Source of the DNA: Thiodiazotropha sp040507005 | Lineage (GTDB): Bacteria > Pseudomonadota > Gammaproteobacteria > Chromatiales > Chromatiaceae | Assembly: GCA_040507005.1 (NCBI GenBank) | Contig: JBEVVS010000032.1 | Span: forward strand, 1-64,000 | Length of the DNA: 64,000 nucleotides | Reading direction: 5' to 3' | Shown here: positions 1 through 8,565 of the stretch, piece by piece | Numbering within the stretch: position 1 is the stretch's first letter | Layout: every line of letters starts with the position of its first letter | Translations under genes and position numbers: made by a program | Notes under the pieces: model-generated | Database searches by the model: none | What the model saw: the letters and a program-made list of their open reading frames with translations, nothing else | What the model was told of the DNA's origin: nothing

Positions 1-706
1 CGCTCAGAACGACCAGATAATCCGAGTCCTGAGTGAAGCCGCCCCCATAGACACCGATCACCGCCAGGGCAATGCCGGAAACAAGAAAGAACAGCCCATA
101 GTAGATTAGCGGAGGCAGCATCAATAGCGGCGATGCGGATCTTGTTTCCGGCTTAAAATGTTTGATTAGCCAGGGTGTCGCAAGATAACCGGCGATGATC
201 AACGGTAATCCGTATAACCACCAGGCGATCGATGTGAACTGATCGAGTACCTCCCTGCCGCCAATCAGGGTTATGATCAGCGAGGCACTGACCAGGCCGA
301 TGATCTCATACAGGGCGGCAATCGCCAGATGACTGTGGGATACACCGGCGAGTCTGCCCATGGTGTGCCGACCCGCAATGTGAGCGATATTACCCGGGAC
401 ATATTTTGCAATCTGACTCTTGCCGTATATCGTGCACAGTGTGCGCCAGTGGACCGTTGTTTCGCCACATACTCTGAGTAGACCTATCCAGGCGGCGGCC
501 AATAGATAGTTCGCCAGGGCATAGGTGATTATGCCGAACCCAACAGGTAGAATGGTGCTGGCTGTTGGAGTCCATGCAGCGAGGGTTTCGCGGTATCCCC
601 ATAGCTGACTACCGATGTAATAGAAAGACACAAGGACAAGAAGGGTGCCGAGGATTGAAATCCATTGCCGGGGGTTGCGTGTTTTATTGTTCGGATCAGG
701 CTTCAT
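1..706 (-). CDS. Partial flippase-like integral membrane protein (LPG synthase TM / UPF0104-like)
   Basis: The 5' part of a minus-strand gene that runs off the window edge, so the C-terminus is missing; 235 codons are visible. The product is very hydrophobic, with about six membrane segments. It starts with a short basic stretch (MKPDPNNKTRNPRQW) and carries the motif KYVPGNIAHIAGRH near residue 95. That motif resembles the KY-x-PG-GR signature of the lysylphosphatidylglycerol synthase transmembrane / UPF0104 family, often found in polysaccharide and lipid-linked sugar loci. ATG at 706 is the first plausible start; no strong ribosome binding site is visible. It is divergent from the YfhO-like gene at 782 with a 75 bp shared upstream region. 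The substrate cannot be named. Confidence 0.72.
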   Translation of the reverse strand, partial: MKPDPNNKTRNPRQWISILGTLLVLVSFYYIGSQLWGYRETLAAWTPTASTILPVGFGIITYALANYLLAAAWIGLLRVCGETTVHWRTLCTIYGKSQIAKYVPGNIAHIAGRHTMGRLAGVSHSHLAIAALYEIIGLVSASLIITLIGGREVLDQFTSIAWWLYGLPLIIAGYLATPWLIKHFKPETRSASPLLMLPPLIYYGLFFLVSGIALAVIGVYGGGFTQDSDYLVVLS

Positions 707-781
707 GGCAAAAGTGGGTAGCTTCGATGTTGATTACCGGATGGATAGGGATTCTGCCGTGACTGATAAACCGGTCTTTGC

Positions 782-3322
782 ATGAGCAGCTCTCCTGGAC
801 TAGTCACGCCTTTGATAAGCCGTTTGGTGCCATTTCTGGTGCTGTTCCTGATTGCCGTCGTCATGTTAGGGGCCAATCCCCTGGCCGGTGAAACCATTGC
901 GCCGTTCGATATTCTCACGCGATCGCCTGGGTGGAAGAATACAGGGATCGTAAGTCCGGTCAAGCATCATAAGCACTCGGATGTGCTTGACTACAAACTG
1001 CCCTCCTGGCGTTTTGCGCGAGAAAAACTGCGCCAGGGAGAGTTGCCGGTTTGGAACCCCCATGTGCTCGGGGGTGAACCGCTTCTACTGCTGGTTACCC
1101 GCTCAATAATCACCCCCGCCTTTGCCGCCTATGCTGCGATCGAAGATGAGGGTGTCGGGCTATATGCTTCGGCACTGATCAATTTATTGATAATTTCAGT
1201 GGGGAGCTATCTGCTATTTCTCAATCTGTCCGGCAATCGTGTGGCAGCGTTACTGGGTGCCGTTGCGTTCAGTTATTCAGGATTCAACCTCTCCTGGTTT
1301 CTTTGGCATCATGTGAATACCAGTATCTGGATTCCATGGCTGCTTTTCTTCGCCTTGCGCCTGATACAGAGCGGTGATGTCAGGCATCTGGTGTGGCTGG
1401 CGCTCTCCTCGACGATGATGCTTCTGGGCGGCTTTCCCACGGTGGCGGTATATGGCTATATCGCCTTGCTGCTGTTGCTTGTCAGCTGGTCGCTGTTTTC
1501 AGGTAACGGATGGCGATTGGTGCTGCAAAGAAACGCCTTGGTCTCCCTGGGAATACTCCTCTCTTCGATGGTGGCATTCCTGTTTCTATTCTGCCTTGAT
1601 GAATCCTTGGGGCGGTTGGACTTGAGCTATCGGCGAGGTGGCACTGCTTTCCGTTCAGTTCAGGATCTGTTGCTGTTTGTATTGCCATTCAGTGACGGGC
1701 CGCTGACCCTGGGAAGGACAGGTTATGTCGGGTTGCTGCCGCTGCTGCTGTTTTTTCCCGCGGTTTGGCTGGCGTGGAAAACAAAACTGGACTGGAGGTA
1801 TGCCTGGGGTTTCTCTCTCATCATAGTGATCTCACCACTCGCATTTGCCTGGATTCCCATGGAGTACATCAGACAGATCCCCCTCATAGGAACCAGTATG
1901 ATCAGCAGGTTGATTCTGATTATCGCCCTGGGCTTTTCAGTTCTCGCCATATTGGTCCTGGCTGCCGGATATGATCGCTTCAGTAAAAGTGCGCCAATCT
2001 GGGTCAAGCTTCTGCTGATCCTGCTGTTGATGGTTCAGGTGGTTGATCAACGTCATGTTTTTCAGAAACTGGTAGGTTTCGTAAATGCAGAAACCATCTA
2101 CCCGATGACCGCGACAATCGACTATGTCAGAAACAATATCGAGCCATTGCAAAGCGTGATTTCTGACCGGGGTTATATCTTCCCCGGGGTGCTTTCCGCA
2201 TATGGCCTGACTGAGTGGTTCGCCCATGGATTTCGTACCCGAAAAGAGAAACAACTCCTTGCGGCTGTGGTAGATGGACCTTTCCTAACCCCGACAGCGG
2301 CGGGTTTCTTATGCGATCAAGTGAAGTTTGATGATGTATACAGCATGACCCGGTTGGCCATCAGATATGTACTGTGTTCCGTTGGTCCCAAGCGTGGAAG
2401 CAATCCCGGAAAGCAGCTGGTATTTGACACTGTGGCAAAAAATCCGCGCAATGATACAGGATTGAACCTGGCTCAACACAAGCTGGTTCAACTGGTCGAG
2501 TTGCATGATTCAATCACTTTTGATCGAATTGATATGCCACTGCAATCAATCAATAGCGCACAACCGCCTGTGGTGAATCTCAAACTTTTGCGTGTCTCGA
2601 ATTCCGATGTTTTATCGGCATCCTGTGAATTGCAGCGGGATGTCAAGATGGATTTCCTGCTATGCCGTTTTCCAGAGCAGGTCAGACTCGAGAAAGGACG
2701 CTATGAAATCGAGGTGGTATTGGAGCGAATCGAGAAGGATGTTTCAGTTATAGTAGGGGTGTATGATTCAAACACCGACCTTTTGCAGCTTGCGGTCGAT
2801 GGTGTAAAAAGTAATAGAGTGCTTGGTCTGCGCGGCTATAGACCTCTTCAGCCATCCTCCTATCAGACGGTCTTGAATGGCGGCAATCAAGCCTATCGCG
2901 TGACTGAACCGGAACCCGGCATGGTGTTGGTGGAGAACAGGCGAGTCAAGGGGAGTGGGTACTTCGTTTCAGCCCTCAATGGTCAGGCTCAAGCCCAATA
3001 CGACCTGCTGAAGACACGCGGTTATCACGAAACTGCAATGCAGTTTGAGTATACGGGGCGCGAACCCGGTTGGGTGGTGCTGCCGGTGAGGGCATACCCG
3101 GGGTGGTCGTCCGCGGTAAATGGCAGATCCATGGAACCGGATCTGTTCAGGGAGGTGTTGCCGGCTGTTGCCGTGAGGGGTGGCGATTCCATCGAATACA
3201 GCTATCGACCTGTTCACTATCTAGGGCCGGCAATGGTATCCATTGTCGGATTGCTGCTCTGCCTGGGTTTGTTTTTAAAGGCACAAACAATAAACCAATG
3301 GTTATCGGATCGAAAAAACTAA
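782..3322 (+). CDS. YfhO-like large integral membrane protein
   Basis: 846 residues. The N-terminal half (about 13-410) holds around a dozen hydrophobic segments. A large, probably extracytoplasmic domain follows (about 420-815), with a final membrane helix near 817-836. Two traits match the bacterial membrane protein YfhO family: the first-loop motif GELPVWNPHVLGGEP (86-100), and a C-terminal AYPGWSSAVNGRSMEP segment around 770-785, like the 'YPGW..-vDG' end of YfhO proteins. YfhO proteins are GT-C-like and are tied to glycosylation of cell-wall polymers in Gram-positives; the role here is unproven. The last 25 bp overlap the next gene, which suggests one transcription unit with the GT-C-like protein and methyltransferase downstream. 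Confidence 0.75.
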   Translation: MSSSPGLVTPLISRLVPFLVLFLIAVVMLGANPLAGETIAPFDILTRSPGWKNTGIVSPVKHHKHSDVLDYKLPSWRFAREKLRQGELPVWNPHVLGGEPLLLLVTRSIITPAFAAYAAIEDEGVGLYASALINLLIISVGSYLLFLNLSGNRVAALLGAVAFSYSGFNLSWFLWHHVNTSIWIPWLLFFALRLIQSGDVRHLVWLALSSTMMLLGGFPTVAVYGYIALLLLLVSWSLFSGNGWRLVLQRNALVSLGILLSSMVAFLFLFCLDESLGRLDLSYRRGGTAFRSVQDLLLFVLPFSDGPLTLGRTGYVGLLPLLLFFPAVWLAWKTKLDWRYAWGFSLIIVISPLAFAWIPMEYIRQIPLIGTSMISRLILIIALGFSVLAILVLAAGYDRFSKSAPIWVKLLLILLLMVQVVDQRHVFQKLVGFVNAETIYPMTATIDYVRNNIEPLQSVISDRGYIFPGVLSAYGLTEWFAHGFRTRKEKQLLAAVVDGPFLTPTAAGFLCDQVKFDDVYSMTRLAIRYVLCSVGPKRGSNPGKQLVFDTVAKNPRNDTGLNLAQHKLVQLVELHDSITFDRIDMPLQSINSAQPPVVNLKLLRVSNSDVLSASCELQRDVKMDFLLCRFPEQVRLEKGRYEIEVVLERIEKDVSVIVGVYDSNTDLLQLAVDGVKSNRVLGLRGYRPLQPSSYQTVLNGGNQAYRVTEPEPGMVLVENRRVKGSGYFVSALNGQAQAQYDLLKTRGYHETAMQFEYTGREPGWVVLPVRAYPGWSSAVNGRSMEPDLFREVLPAVAVRGGDSIEYSYRPVHYLGPAMVSIVGLLLCLGLFLKAQTINQWLSDRKN

Positions 3323-5325
3323 ACTCACCATTCAATCGGGCAACAGATGCGTCCCCGGACTGGGGCGGTATTCTGGTCCTGACGGTGCTCGTTATCGCGG
3401 TTCTGTTTCGCTACTGGCTAACCGCAGGTCTGCCTATTACCGCCCACGCTCATGGTACCTTTGACGATGCACTATTCATGCGCCTTGCACAGAGTATTGC
3501 TGCAGGGGAGTGGCTGGGCGAGTATGACAAACTGACCTTGGTAAAGGCGCCACTCTATCCAATCTTCATTGCTGCCAACTATCTGTCGGGTCTGCAGTTC
3601 AAATCAATGGAGCACTTGCTCTACATCCTGGCATGCGTGTTGATCTACTTTGCCTTGGTGAGGAGTACCGTCAATCGCTATCTTGCTCTGCTGCCCTTCC
3701 TGTTTTTGCTTTTCAACCCCTATCACCACAGCAGTGTGGAGCGGGGCTGGTTTTATGCGGCTGTTGTTTTCCTGGTGATTGCCGGCTTGCAGTACATGAT
3801 CTCGATGCGTGCTGTGTCAGGTCATATCAGGTTGCATTACCCATTTTTGCTGGGACTTGGATTGGCCGCGCTCTATCTCTCGAGGGAGGAGACCATCTGG
3901 TTGTATCCCCTTCTGATGGTGGCGTTCACTCTGCTTGTCTACCAACCGGATAGGTTCGGAATGATACAGCTGGCCGCTAAGATGCTGCCGGCACTCTGTC
4001 TGGGTTTGGCGATACCGATCCTGGCTGTCATGAGTGCGAATCAGATGAAATATGGATACTTCGGTGTTACCGATACCTCGCTGAAAGAGTTTAAATCAGC
4101 CACGAAACTGATCAAAAGCGTACGTGCCGGTGAAGAGATACCCTTTGTCGACGTCACTCACGAATCACTGCAACAGATCTATTCAGTGAGCCCCGAATTT
4201 GCCAAATTCCAGCCATACCTGGAGGGGGATTTGGGCAAGCAGTGGGGAGGGCTGATGTGCAGGCGTTACTCTCAGGCCTGCAATGAGATCGGTGGCGGAT
4301 ATTTTTTCTGGGCCATGCGGGACGCCCTTGCTGCAGCGGGCTATTTCCAGCATCCGGCCAAGTTGCAGGAGATATTTTCAGCCATCAGCAGAGAGCTGGA
4401 CGAGGCCTGTGGGAGTGGGCGGTTGGATTGTTCACGTCGGGCCTGGCCGCTCCGCTATCCCATAAGAACCGACAGAATAGACGATTATCTTGCGAAGCTG
4501 CCGGGCTATGCCCATTACATGTTAACCGGTCTGAATGGCCGCCTCCCGGGTTATGGTTCCCCTAAGGGGCCGGAGGATCGGCTGAAGGTGTTCGAACAGC
4601 TGTCTAACGCCTCCTTAATGCCTCCCTCGGACCAGGATAGTTTTCATGTCTCCGGATGGCTGCTCTCAGATAGCCCTGAGAAATATATTGCGATTGTGCC
4701 GATTCCGTTCGCGGCCTATTCCAACCGCTTCAGTCTAAAGTCGAGTCAGGATGTGAAACGCCACTTCGAAGAGAATAGTCATGCGGATCTATCGCGCTTT
4801 AGCGTCGAGGGACCGTGTAAGAATGGGGCGTGTCAATTGCTGGTCATGTCCGGTGGCAGGCAGGCGCGTATCGATCAACCATTGGTCCGTCCCGGCGCCG
4901 ATTTGAAGAGAGACGGATTGCATCTGCATATCGACACGGTTGAACCTGTGGCCGGCGAGGGGCAGTTGTTTGGCATTCAGAAGTGGAAGATTGCGGTCTT
5001 CAAGAAAATCGGCGGCTTATACAATAATCTGCTGCTCTACCTGTCACTCATCGCCACGCTGATTATCGCTTATGCCTGCTATGCCTATCTGTTCAGAGGT
5101 TATCGAAGCCTTTTGCTGGGAGCTGTTTTAATTGCTGTATTGGGTATTGCTACACGCTTGGGTGTGCTTGCCTTGTTTGATGATTTTACCCAAAGCCCGG
5201 TACTTGGGCAGATTCGGCACTTCATTCCTGTGATGCCTCTGTTGCTGCTCTATATAAGTCTGGGTTTCCTGGTCCTGTTTGAAATCCTTCCCGGTATGCA
5301 TAGGTTTAGAAAAAACAGGTATTGA
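3298..5325 (+). CDS. GT-C-like polytopic membrane protein, possible glycosyltransferase
   Basis: The open frame begins at 3070, but ATG at 3298 (product beginning MVIGSKKLNS) is preferred because it overlaps the preceding gene by only 25 bp. This gives 675 residues. A membrane helix is followed by a loop with an acidic pair (HGTFDDALFMRLA) and then a KAPLYPIF motif. This layout is typical of GT-C enzymes that use polyprenyl-phosphate sugars. About ten helices follow, then an extracytoplasmic region (about 330-570) and three C-terminal helices. The family could not be named more closely and the catalytic assignment is inference. Together with the YfhO-like protein upstream it suggests a membrane glycosylation step. 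Confidence 0.65.
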   Translation: MVIGSKKLNSPFNRATDASPDWGGILVLTVLVIAVLFRYWLTAGLPITAHAHGTFDDALFMRLAQSIAAGEWLGEYDKLTLVKAPLYPIFIAANYLSGLQFKSMEHLLYILACVLIYFALVRSTVNRYLALLPFLFLLFNPYHHSSVERGWFYAAVVFLVIAGLQYMISMRAVSGHIRLHYPFLLGLGLAALYLSREETIWLYPLLMVAFTLLVYQPDRFGMIQLAAKMLPALCLGLAIPILAVMSANQMKYGYFGVTDTSLKEFKSATKLIKSVRAGEEIPFVDVTHESLQQIYSVSPEFAKFQPYLEGDLGKQWGGLMCRRYSQACNEIGGGYFFWAMRDALAAAGYFQHPAKLQEIFSAISRELDEACGSGRLDCSRRAWPLRYPIRTDRIDDYLAKLPGYAHYMLTGLNGRLPGYGSPKGPEDRLKVFEQLSNASLMPPSDQDSFHVSGWLLSDSPEKYIAIVPIPFAAYSNRFSLKSSQDVKRHFEENSHADLSRFSVEGPCKNGACQLLVMSGGRQARIDQPLVRPGADLKRDGLHLHIDTVEPVAGEGQLFGIQKWKIAVFKKIGGLYNNLLLYLSLIATLIIAYACYAYLFRGYRSLLLGAVLIAVLGIATRLGVLALFDDFTQSPVLGQIRHFIPVMPLLLLYISLGFLVLFEILPGMHRFRKNRY

Positions 5326-5382
5326 ATCTTTATCTGTAAACTCTGAAAATGATCTTTTAACTTAATTGCGGATTAGAAATTG

Positions 5383-6024
5383 ATGGCGAAACAGCGCAGA
5401 GGGCCGTTGGTAGAAGACGGGGTCGTGGTCGGAAATACCACCCAAAAATATGAGTCAGGCAATCCGCTGACCCGTTTATTGGTGAATAATTTCTGCGCAA
5501 CTGTGGGTGAGTTGGCCGCCCAGGTCGCACCACAAAGAATCTTCGAGGTGGGATGCGGCGAGGGGCATGTCACCAACGTGCTGCTGGAGCAGACCAAAGC
5601 CGATATCGATGCTGTAGATATATCTGAAACCATCCTGGATATGGCCAGAGAGAATGTAAACTCCAGCCGGGTGACTTTTGAGTGTCAGAATATCTACGCC
5701 ATCGAGGGCAAACAGCGCAATGCAGAGCTGGTGGTTTGCTGTGAAGTGCTTGAGCACCTGGATGATCCGCAGCGGGGGCTGGAGATACTCGCCGATGCTG
5801 CTGCGCCCTATGCCATCCTGAGTGTGCCGAGGGAGCCCCTATGGCGGGTCTTGAATATGCTGCGAGGCGCCTATTGGGGCGATTGGGGGAATACACCGGG
5901 TCATCTGCAGCATTGGTCAAAATCGGGTTTTGTCAATTTTGTCTCGCAGGCATTTGAAGTCATGGAGGTACGCTCAGTACTCCCTTGGACTATTCTGATC
6001 GCCCGCTCACGGCGAGCCGGTTGA
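5383..6024 (+). CDS. SAM-dependent class I methyltransferase
   Basis: 213 residues from ATG 5383. A TTG codon directly upstream could also be used, but ATG is the likelier start. Motif I (IFEVGCGEGHVTNV, about 51-64) is followed by an acidic end to strand 2 (IDAVDIS) and a post-I region (ELVVCCEVLEHLDDP). This order fits the Methyltransf_11/UbiG-like fold. A short YWGDWGNTPGHLQHWS segment after the core recurs in methyltransferases of glycan clusters, where it may help select the substrate. It sits 57 bp after the GT-C-like gene on the same strand and ends 9 bp before the convergent dehydratase gene. The substrate is unknown; a sugar or lipid-linked sugar is a reasonable inference. Confidence 0.82.
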   Translation: MAKQRRGPLVEDGVVVGNTTQKYESGNPLTRLLVNNFCATVGELAAQVAPQRIFEVGCGEGHVTNVLLEQTKADIDAVDISETILDMARENVNSSRVTFECQNIYAIEGKQRNAELVVCCEVLEHLDDPQRGLEILADAAAPYAILSVPREPLWRVLNMLRGAYWGDWGNTPGHLQHWSKSGFVNFVSQAFEVMEVRSVLPWTILIARSRRAG

Positions 6025-6033
6025 TAGCCCGCT

Positions 6034-7905
6034 CTATTTAAGCACCGAGATCGCTTCAGTTTCAGCACATTCACTATGTTCCGGGACCAACTGGCCCAAC
6101 AACCTTTTCAGCGCATCATCATTAATCGTGTCACAGGCTGCTTTCATCTCATCCAGGTTGTTCAACAACCAGTGCCAGTCCACATCCCGGTGATGGGCGA
6201 GAAAGACCTTTTCATGGCCGGTTTTGTGCAGATGCTCCTTCTCGTGAAATAGTTCTTCGTAGAGCTTTTCCCCCGGGCGCAGACCGATGTACTCGATATG
6301 GATGTCGATATCCGGTGTCATGCCGGATAAGTGAATCATCTGCTCCGCCAGATAACTGATCTTGATGGGCTCACCCATGTCCAGCACGAAGATCTCACCC
6401 CCTTCACCCAGCACCACCGTCTGCATGATCAACTGACAGGCCTCGGGGATGGTCATGAAATAACGCTCCATGCGGGGGTCGGTGACCGTGACAGGCCCCC
6501 CGGCCTCGATCTGTTTGCGAAACAACGGAATCACGCTGCCGGCAGAACCCAGTACGTTGCCGAAACGTACGGTGATGAATTTAGTCTCGGAGTGGGCATC
6601 GAGGTTTTGGCAATAGATCTCAGCGCCTCTTTTGCATGCCCCCATCACATTTGCCGGATTGACCGCCTTGTCGGTGGATACCAGAACGAAGACGCCGCAT
6701 TTGAACCGGTCAGCGGTCTGAGCCAGGATACGTGTGCCCAGGATATTGTTGCGCACAGCCTGACGCAGTTGATGTTCAAGCATGGGAACATGTTTGTAGG
6801 CGGCTGCGTGGAATACCACCTGGGGTTTCGTCCGGGCAAATAGATTTTCCACCATCGGCTGGTCTGTGATATCCCCGAGATGGCATTCCAGTGAGAGATC
6901 GGGAAAACTGCTGAGCAGCTCCATTTCGATGGTATAGAGATTGAACTCGCTGATCTCCAGCAATACCAGCCGGGCCGGCTTGATCGTGGCGAGTTGGCGA
7001 CATAGCTCAGAGCCGATGGAACCGCCAGCGCCGGTGATCAGGATTACCTTGCCGGAGAGTGCGCTGTCGATACTCTCCCAGTCGAGGGATACCGGATCAC
7101 GTCCCAACAGGTCTTCAATGGATACGGTACGCAGGTTATTGATCTGCACATCACCGGATATCAGGTCGTGCAGTTGCGGCACGGACCGAAATGGAATATC
7201 CGCTTGCTCACACAGCTCAACCACACGACGCATCTGCCGGGATGAGGCGGATGGGATGGCCAGCATCACGATATCGATGGCCAGCTCCTCACATAGCCCG
7301 GGGATATCGTCACAGGTACCGGAAACCGGGATGCCATGGATCTCCCGCCCCTGGCGCCGCTGCTTGTCGTCCACAAAGGCGACCGGGCTGTAGTCCCCCC
7401 GGCGATTGCGCAGGATGTCCCTTGCCAGCATCTCACCGGCTTTGCCCGAGCCCACGATCAGGACCCGCTGGCCGGGGGAGAGATCCAGACGATGGTCCTT
7501 TAGCAGACGATAGATCAGTCTTGGGCCGCCCAACAACATGATCAGCAGAATGGCATGGATCACAGGAACCGAACGGGGCACGCCGCCGGCCCGGGTGAAA
7601 ATGAACAGCAGCGCCACACTGACCACTGTGCCTACCGCCACAGCCTTGAGGATTCGCACGATATCGGGCAGCGAGGCGAAGCGCCAAATGCCTCGATAGA
7701 GGCCGAACAACAGAAATGCGGTAAGTTGAATCGGCAACACGAAGAGCAGTCCCACCAGGGCATCCGTATAGTAGGCGGCAGGCACCACTTCCAGGTTGTA
7801 GCGCAACCAGTATGCCAGGAGCCAGGCAATCGGCACCATCATCACATCATGCGCCAGCGCTACCGCTTGCGAACGTAGATGGCGTGGTAATATGTCTTTG
7901 CTCAT
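6034..7905 (-). CDS. WbpM/CapD/FlaA1-family UDP-sugar 4,6-dehydratase, membrane form
   Basis: 623 residues, the length of the long membrane-anchored WbpM/PglF class. Four N-terminal membrane helices (about 15-130) precede a first Rossmann domain (RVLIVGSGKAGEMLA, 147-161). The second, catalytic Rossmann domain carries VILITGAGGSIGSEL (287-301). The segment STDKAVNPANVMGACKR (410-426) holds the T-D-K residues and the Met replacing the usual SDR Tyr (M421, K425), as in UDP-GlcNAc C6 dehydratases of this family. The product would be UDP-4-keto-6-deoxy-GlcNAc (or a C5 epimer), made at the inner membrane. Partner WbpV- and WbpL-like genes lie about 26 kb away (33848-35835). Confidence 0.9.
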   Translation of the reverse strand: MSKDILPRHLRSQAVALAHDVMMVPIAWLLAYWLRYNLEVVPAAYYTDALVGLLFVLPIQLTAFLLFGLYRGIWRFASLPDIVRILKAVAVGTVVSVALLFIFTRAGGVPRSVPVIHAILLIMLLGGPRLIYRLLKDHRLDLSPGQRVLIVGSGKAGEMLARDILRNRRGDYSPVAFVDDKQRRQGREIHGIPVSGTCDDIPGLCEELAIDIVMLAIPSASSRQMRRVVELCEQADIPFRSVPQLHDLISGDVQINNLRTVSIEDLLGRDPVSLDWESIDSALSGKVILITGAGGSIGSELCRQLATIKPARLVLLEISEFNLYTIEMELLSSFPDLSLECHLGDITDQPMVENLFARTKPQVVFHAAAYKHVPMLEHQLRQAVRNNILGTRILAQTADRFKCGVFVLVSTDKAVNPANVMGACKRGAEIYCQNLDAHSETKFITVRFGNVLGSAGSVIPLFRKQIEAGGPVTVTDPRMERYFMTIPEACQLIMQTVVLGEGGEIFVLDMGEPIKISYLAEQMIHLSGMTPDIDIHIEYIGLRPGEKLYEELFHEKEHLHKTGHEKVFLAHHRDVDWHWLLNNLDEMKAACDTINDDALKRLLGQLVPEHSECAETEAISVLK

Positions 7906-8049
7906 TCAGGCGCTCCCGGGCCCCGTAATCGGTATGGAAAACTGATTTTGGGTCTATTCTACCCCATTGTGCGAATTGGGCGGAGCGGTGTCTTAAGATT
8001 ACGCTCTCAACCCGCTCTATTTCTGGCTGGATATTTGGTCAACGATTGC

Positions 8050-8058
8050 TGTTATAAT
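8050..8058 (+). promoter_or_regulatory. Extended -10 promoter for gspG
   Basis: TGTTATAAT is a perfect -10 hexamer (8053-8058) with the TGn extension, 47 bp before the gspG start. No good -35 lies at the right distance, which is common for extended -10 promoters. Predicted transcription starts near 8065. Confidence 0.5.
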
Positions 8059-8105
8059 TTTTTTCTATATTCCTGCGAAGCCATCCACGGTGAAGAGACC
8101 TGATA

Positions 8106-8537
8106 ATGAAAATCCATCCTTGTCGTAGCCGCTACAGCGGCTTTACCTTGATCGAACTGCTGGTGGTCATGGCGATCCTCGCAATGCTGGCGGGGCTTGT
8201 GGGCCCCAAGGTCATGAATGCCTTGGGCGAGTCGAAGAGCAAGACCGCCAGGGTTCAGTTGGAAGAGTTGTCTGCCGCCTTGGATATCTATCGCTTGGAT
8301 ACAGGCAATTATCCCCGCGGCCATCACGGCCTGAGGGCACTGGTGGAGCGGGTCGACGGGGTAGACAACTGGAACGGCCCCTATCTGAAGAAGGCAAAGC
8401 TACCCAAAGATCCCTGGGGTGTGGACTATATCTACCGTTTCCCTGGCGAGCATGGAGATTTTGACCTCTACTCACTTGGTGCAGATGGTGCCGAAGGGGG
8501 GGAAGGTGAAGCTAAGGATATCAATGGTTGGGAGTGA
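8106..8537 (+). CDS. gspG: Type II secretion major pseudopilin GspG
   Basis: 143 residues. The class III signal is complete: a short basic leader, cleavage between G12 and F13, then FTLIELLVVMAILAMLAGLV with the conserved Glu at mature position 5 (E17). The C-terminal half has the GspG hallmarks: the YRLDTGNYP motif, then GLRALVE, WNGPYLKK, PKDPWG and a D-L-Y-S-L-G-A-D-G calcium-site region. GspG forms the body of the type II secretion pseudopilus after processing by the prepilin peptidase. It stands alone here: no other gsp gene is next to it, so the rest of the system must be elsewhere. An extended -10 promoter is visible upstream. Confidence 0.95.
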   Translation: MKIHPCRSRYSGFTLIELLVVMAILAMLAGLVGPKVMNALGESKSKTARVQLEELSAALDIYRLDTGNYPRGHHGLRALVERVDGVDNWNGPYLKKAKLPKDPWGVDYIYRFPGEHGDFDLYSLGADGAEGGEGEAKDINGWE

Positions 8538-8565
8538 GATTCGATGATCATCTGAGTATCCCGAG

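Noticed and set aside
6331..7878. Several plus-strand frames of 107-170 codons
   Set aside because: All are antisense to the WbpM-like gene, which has intact motifs throughout.
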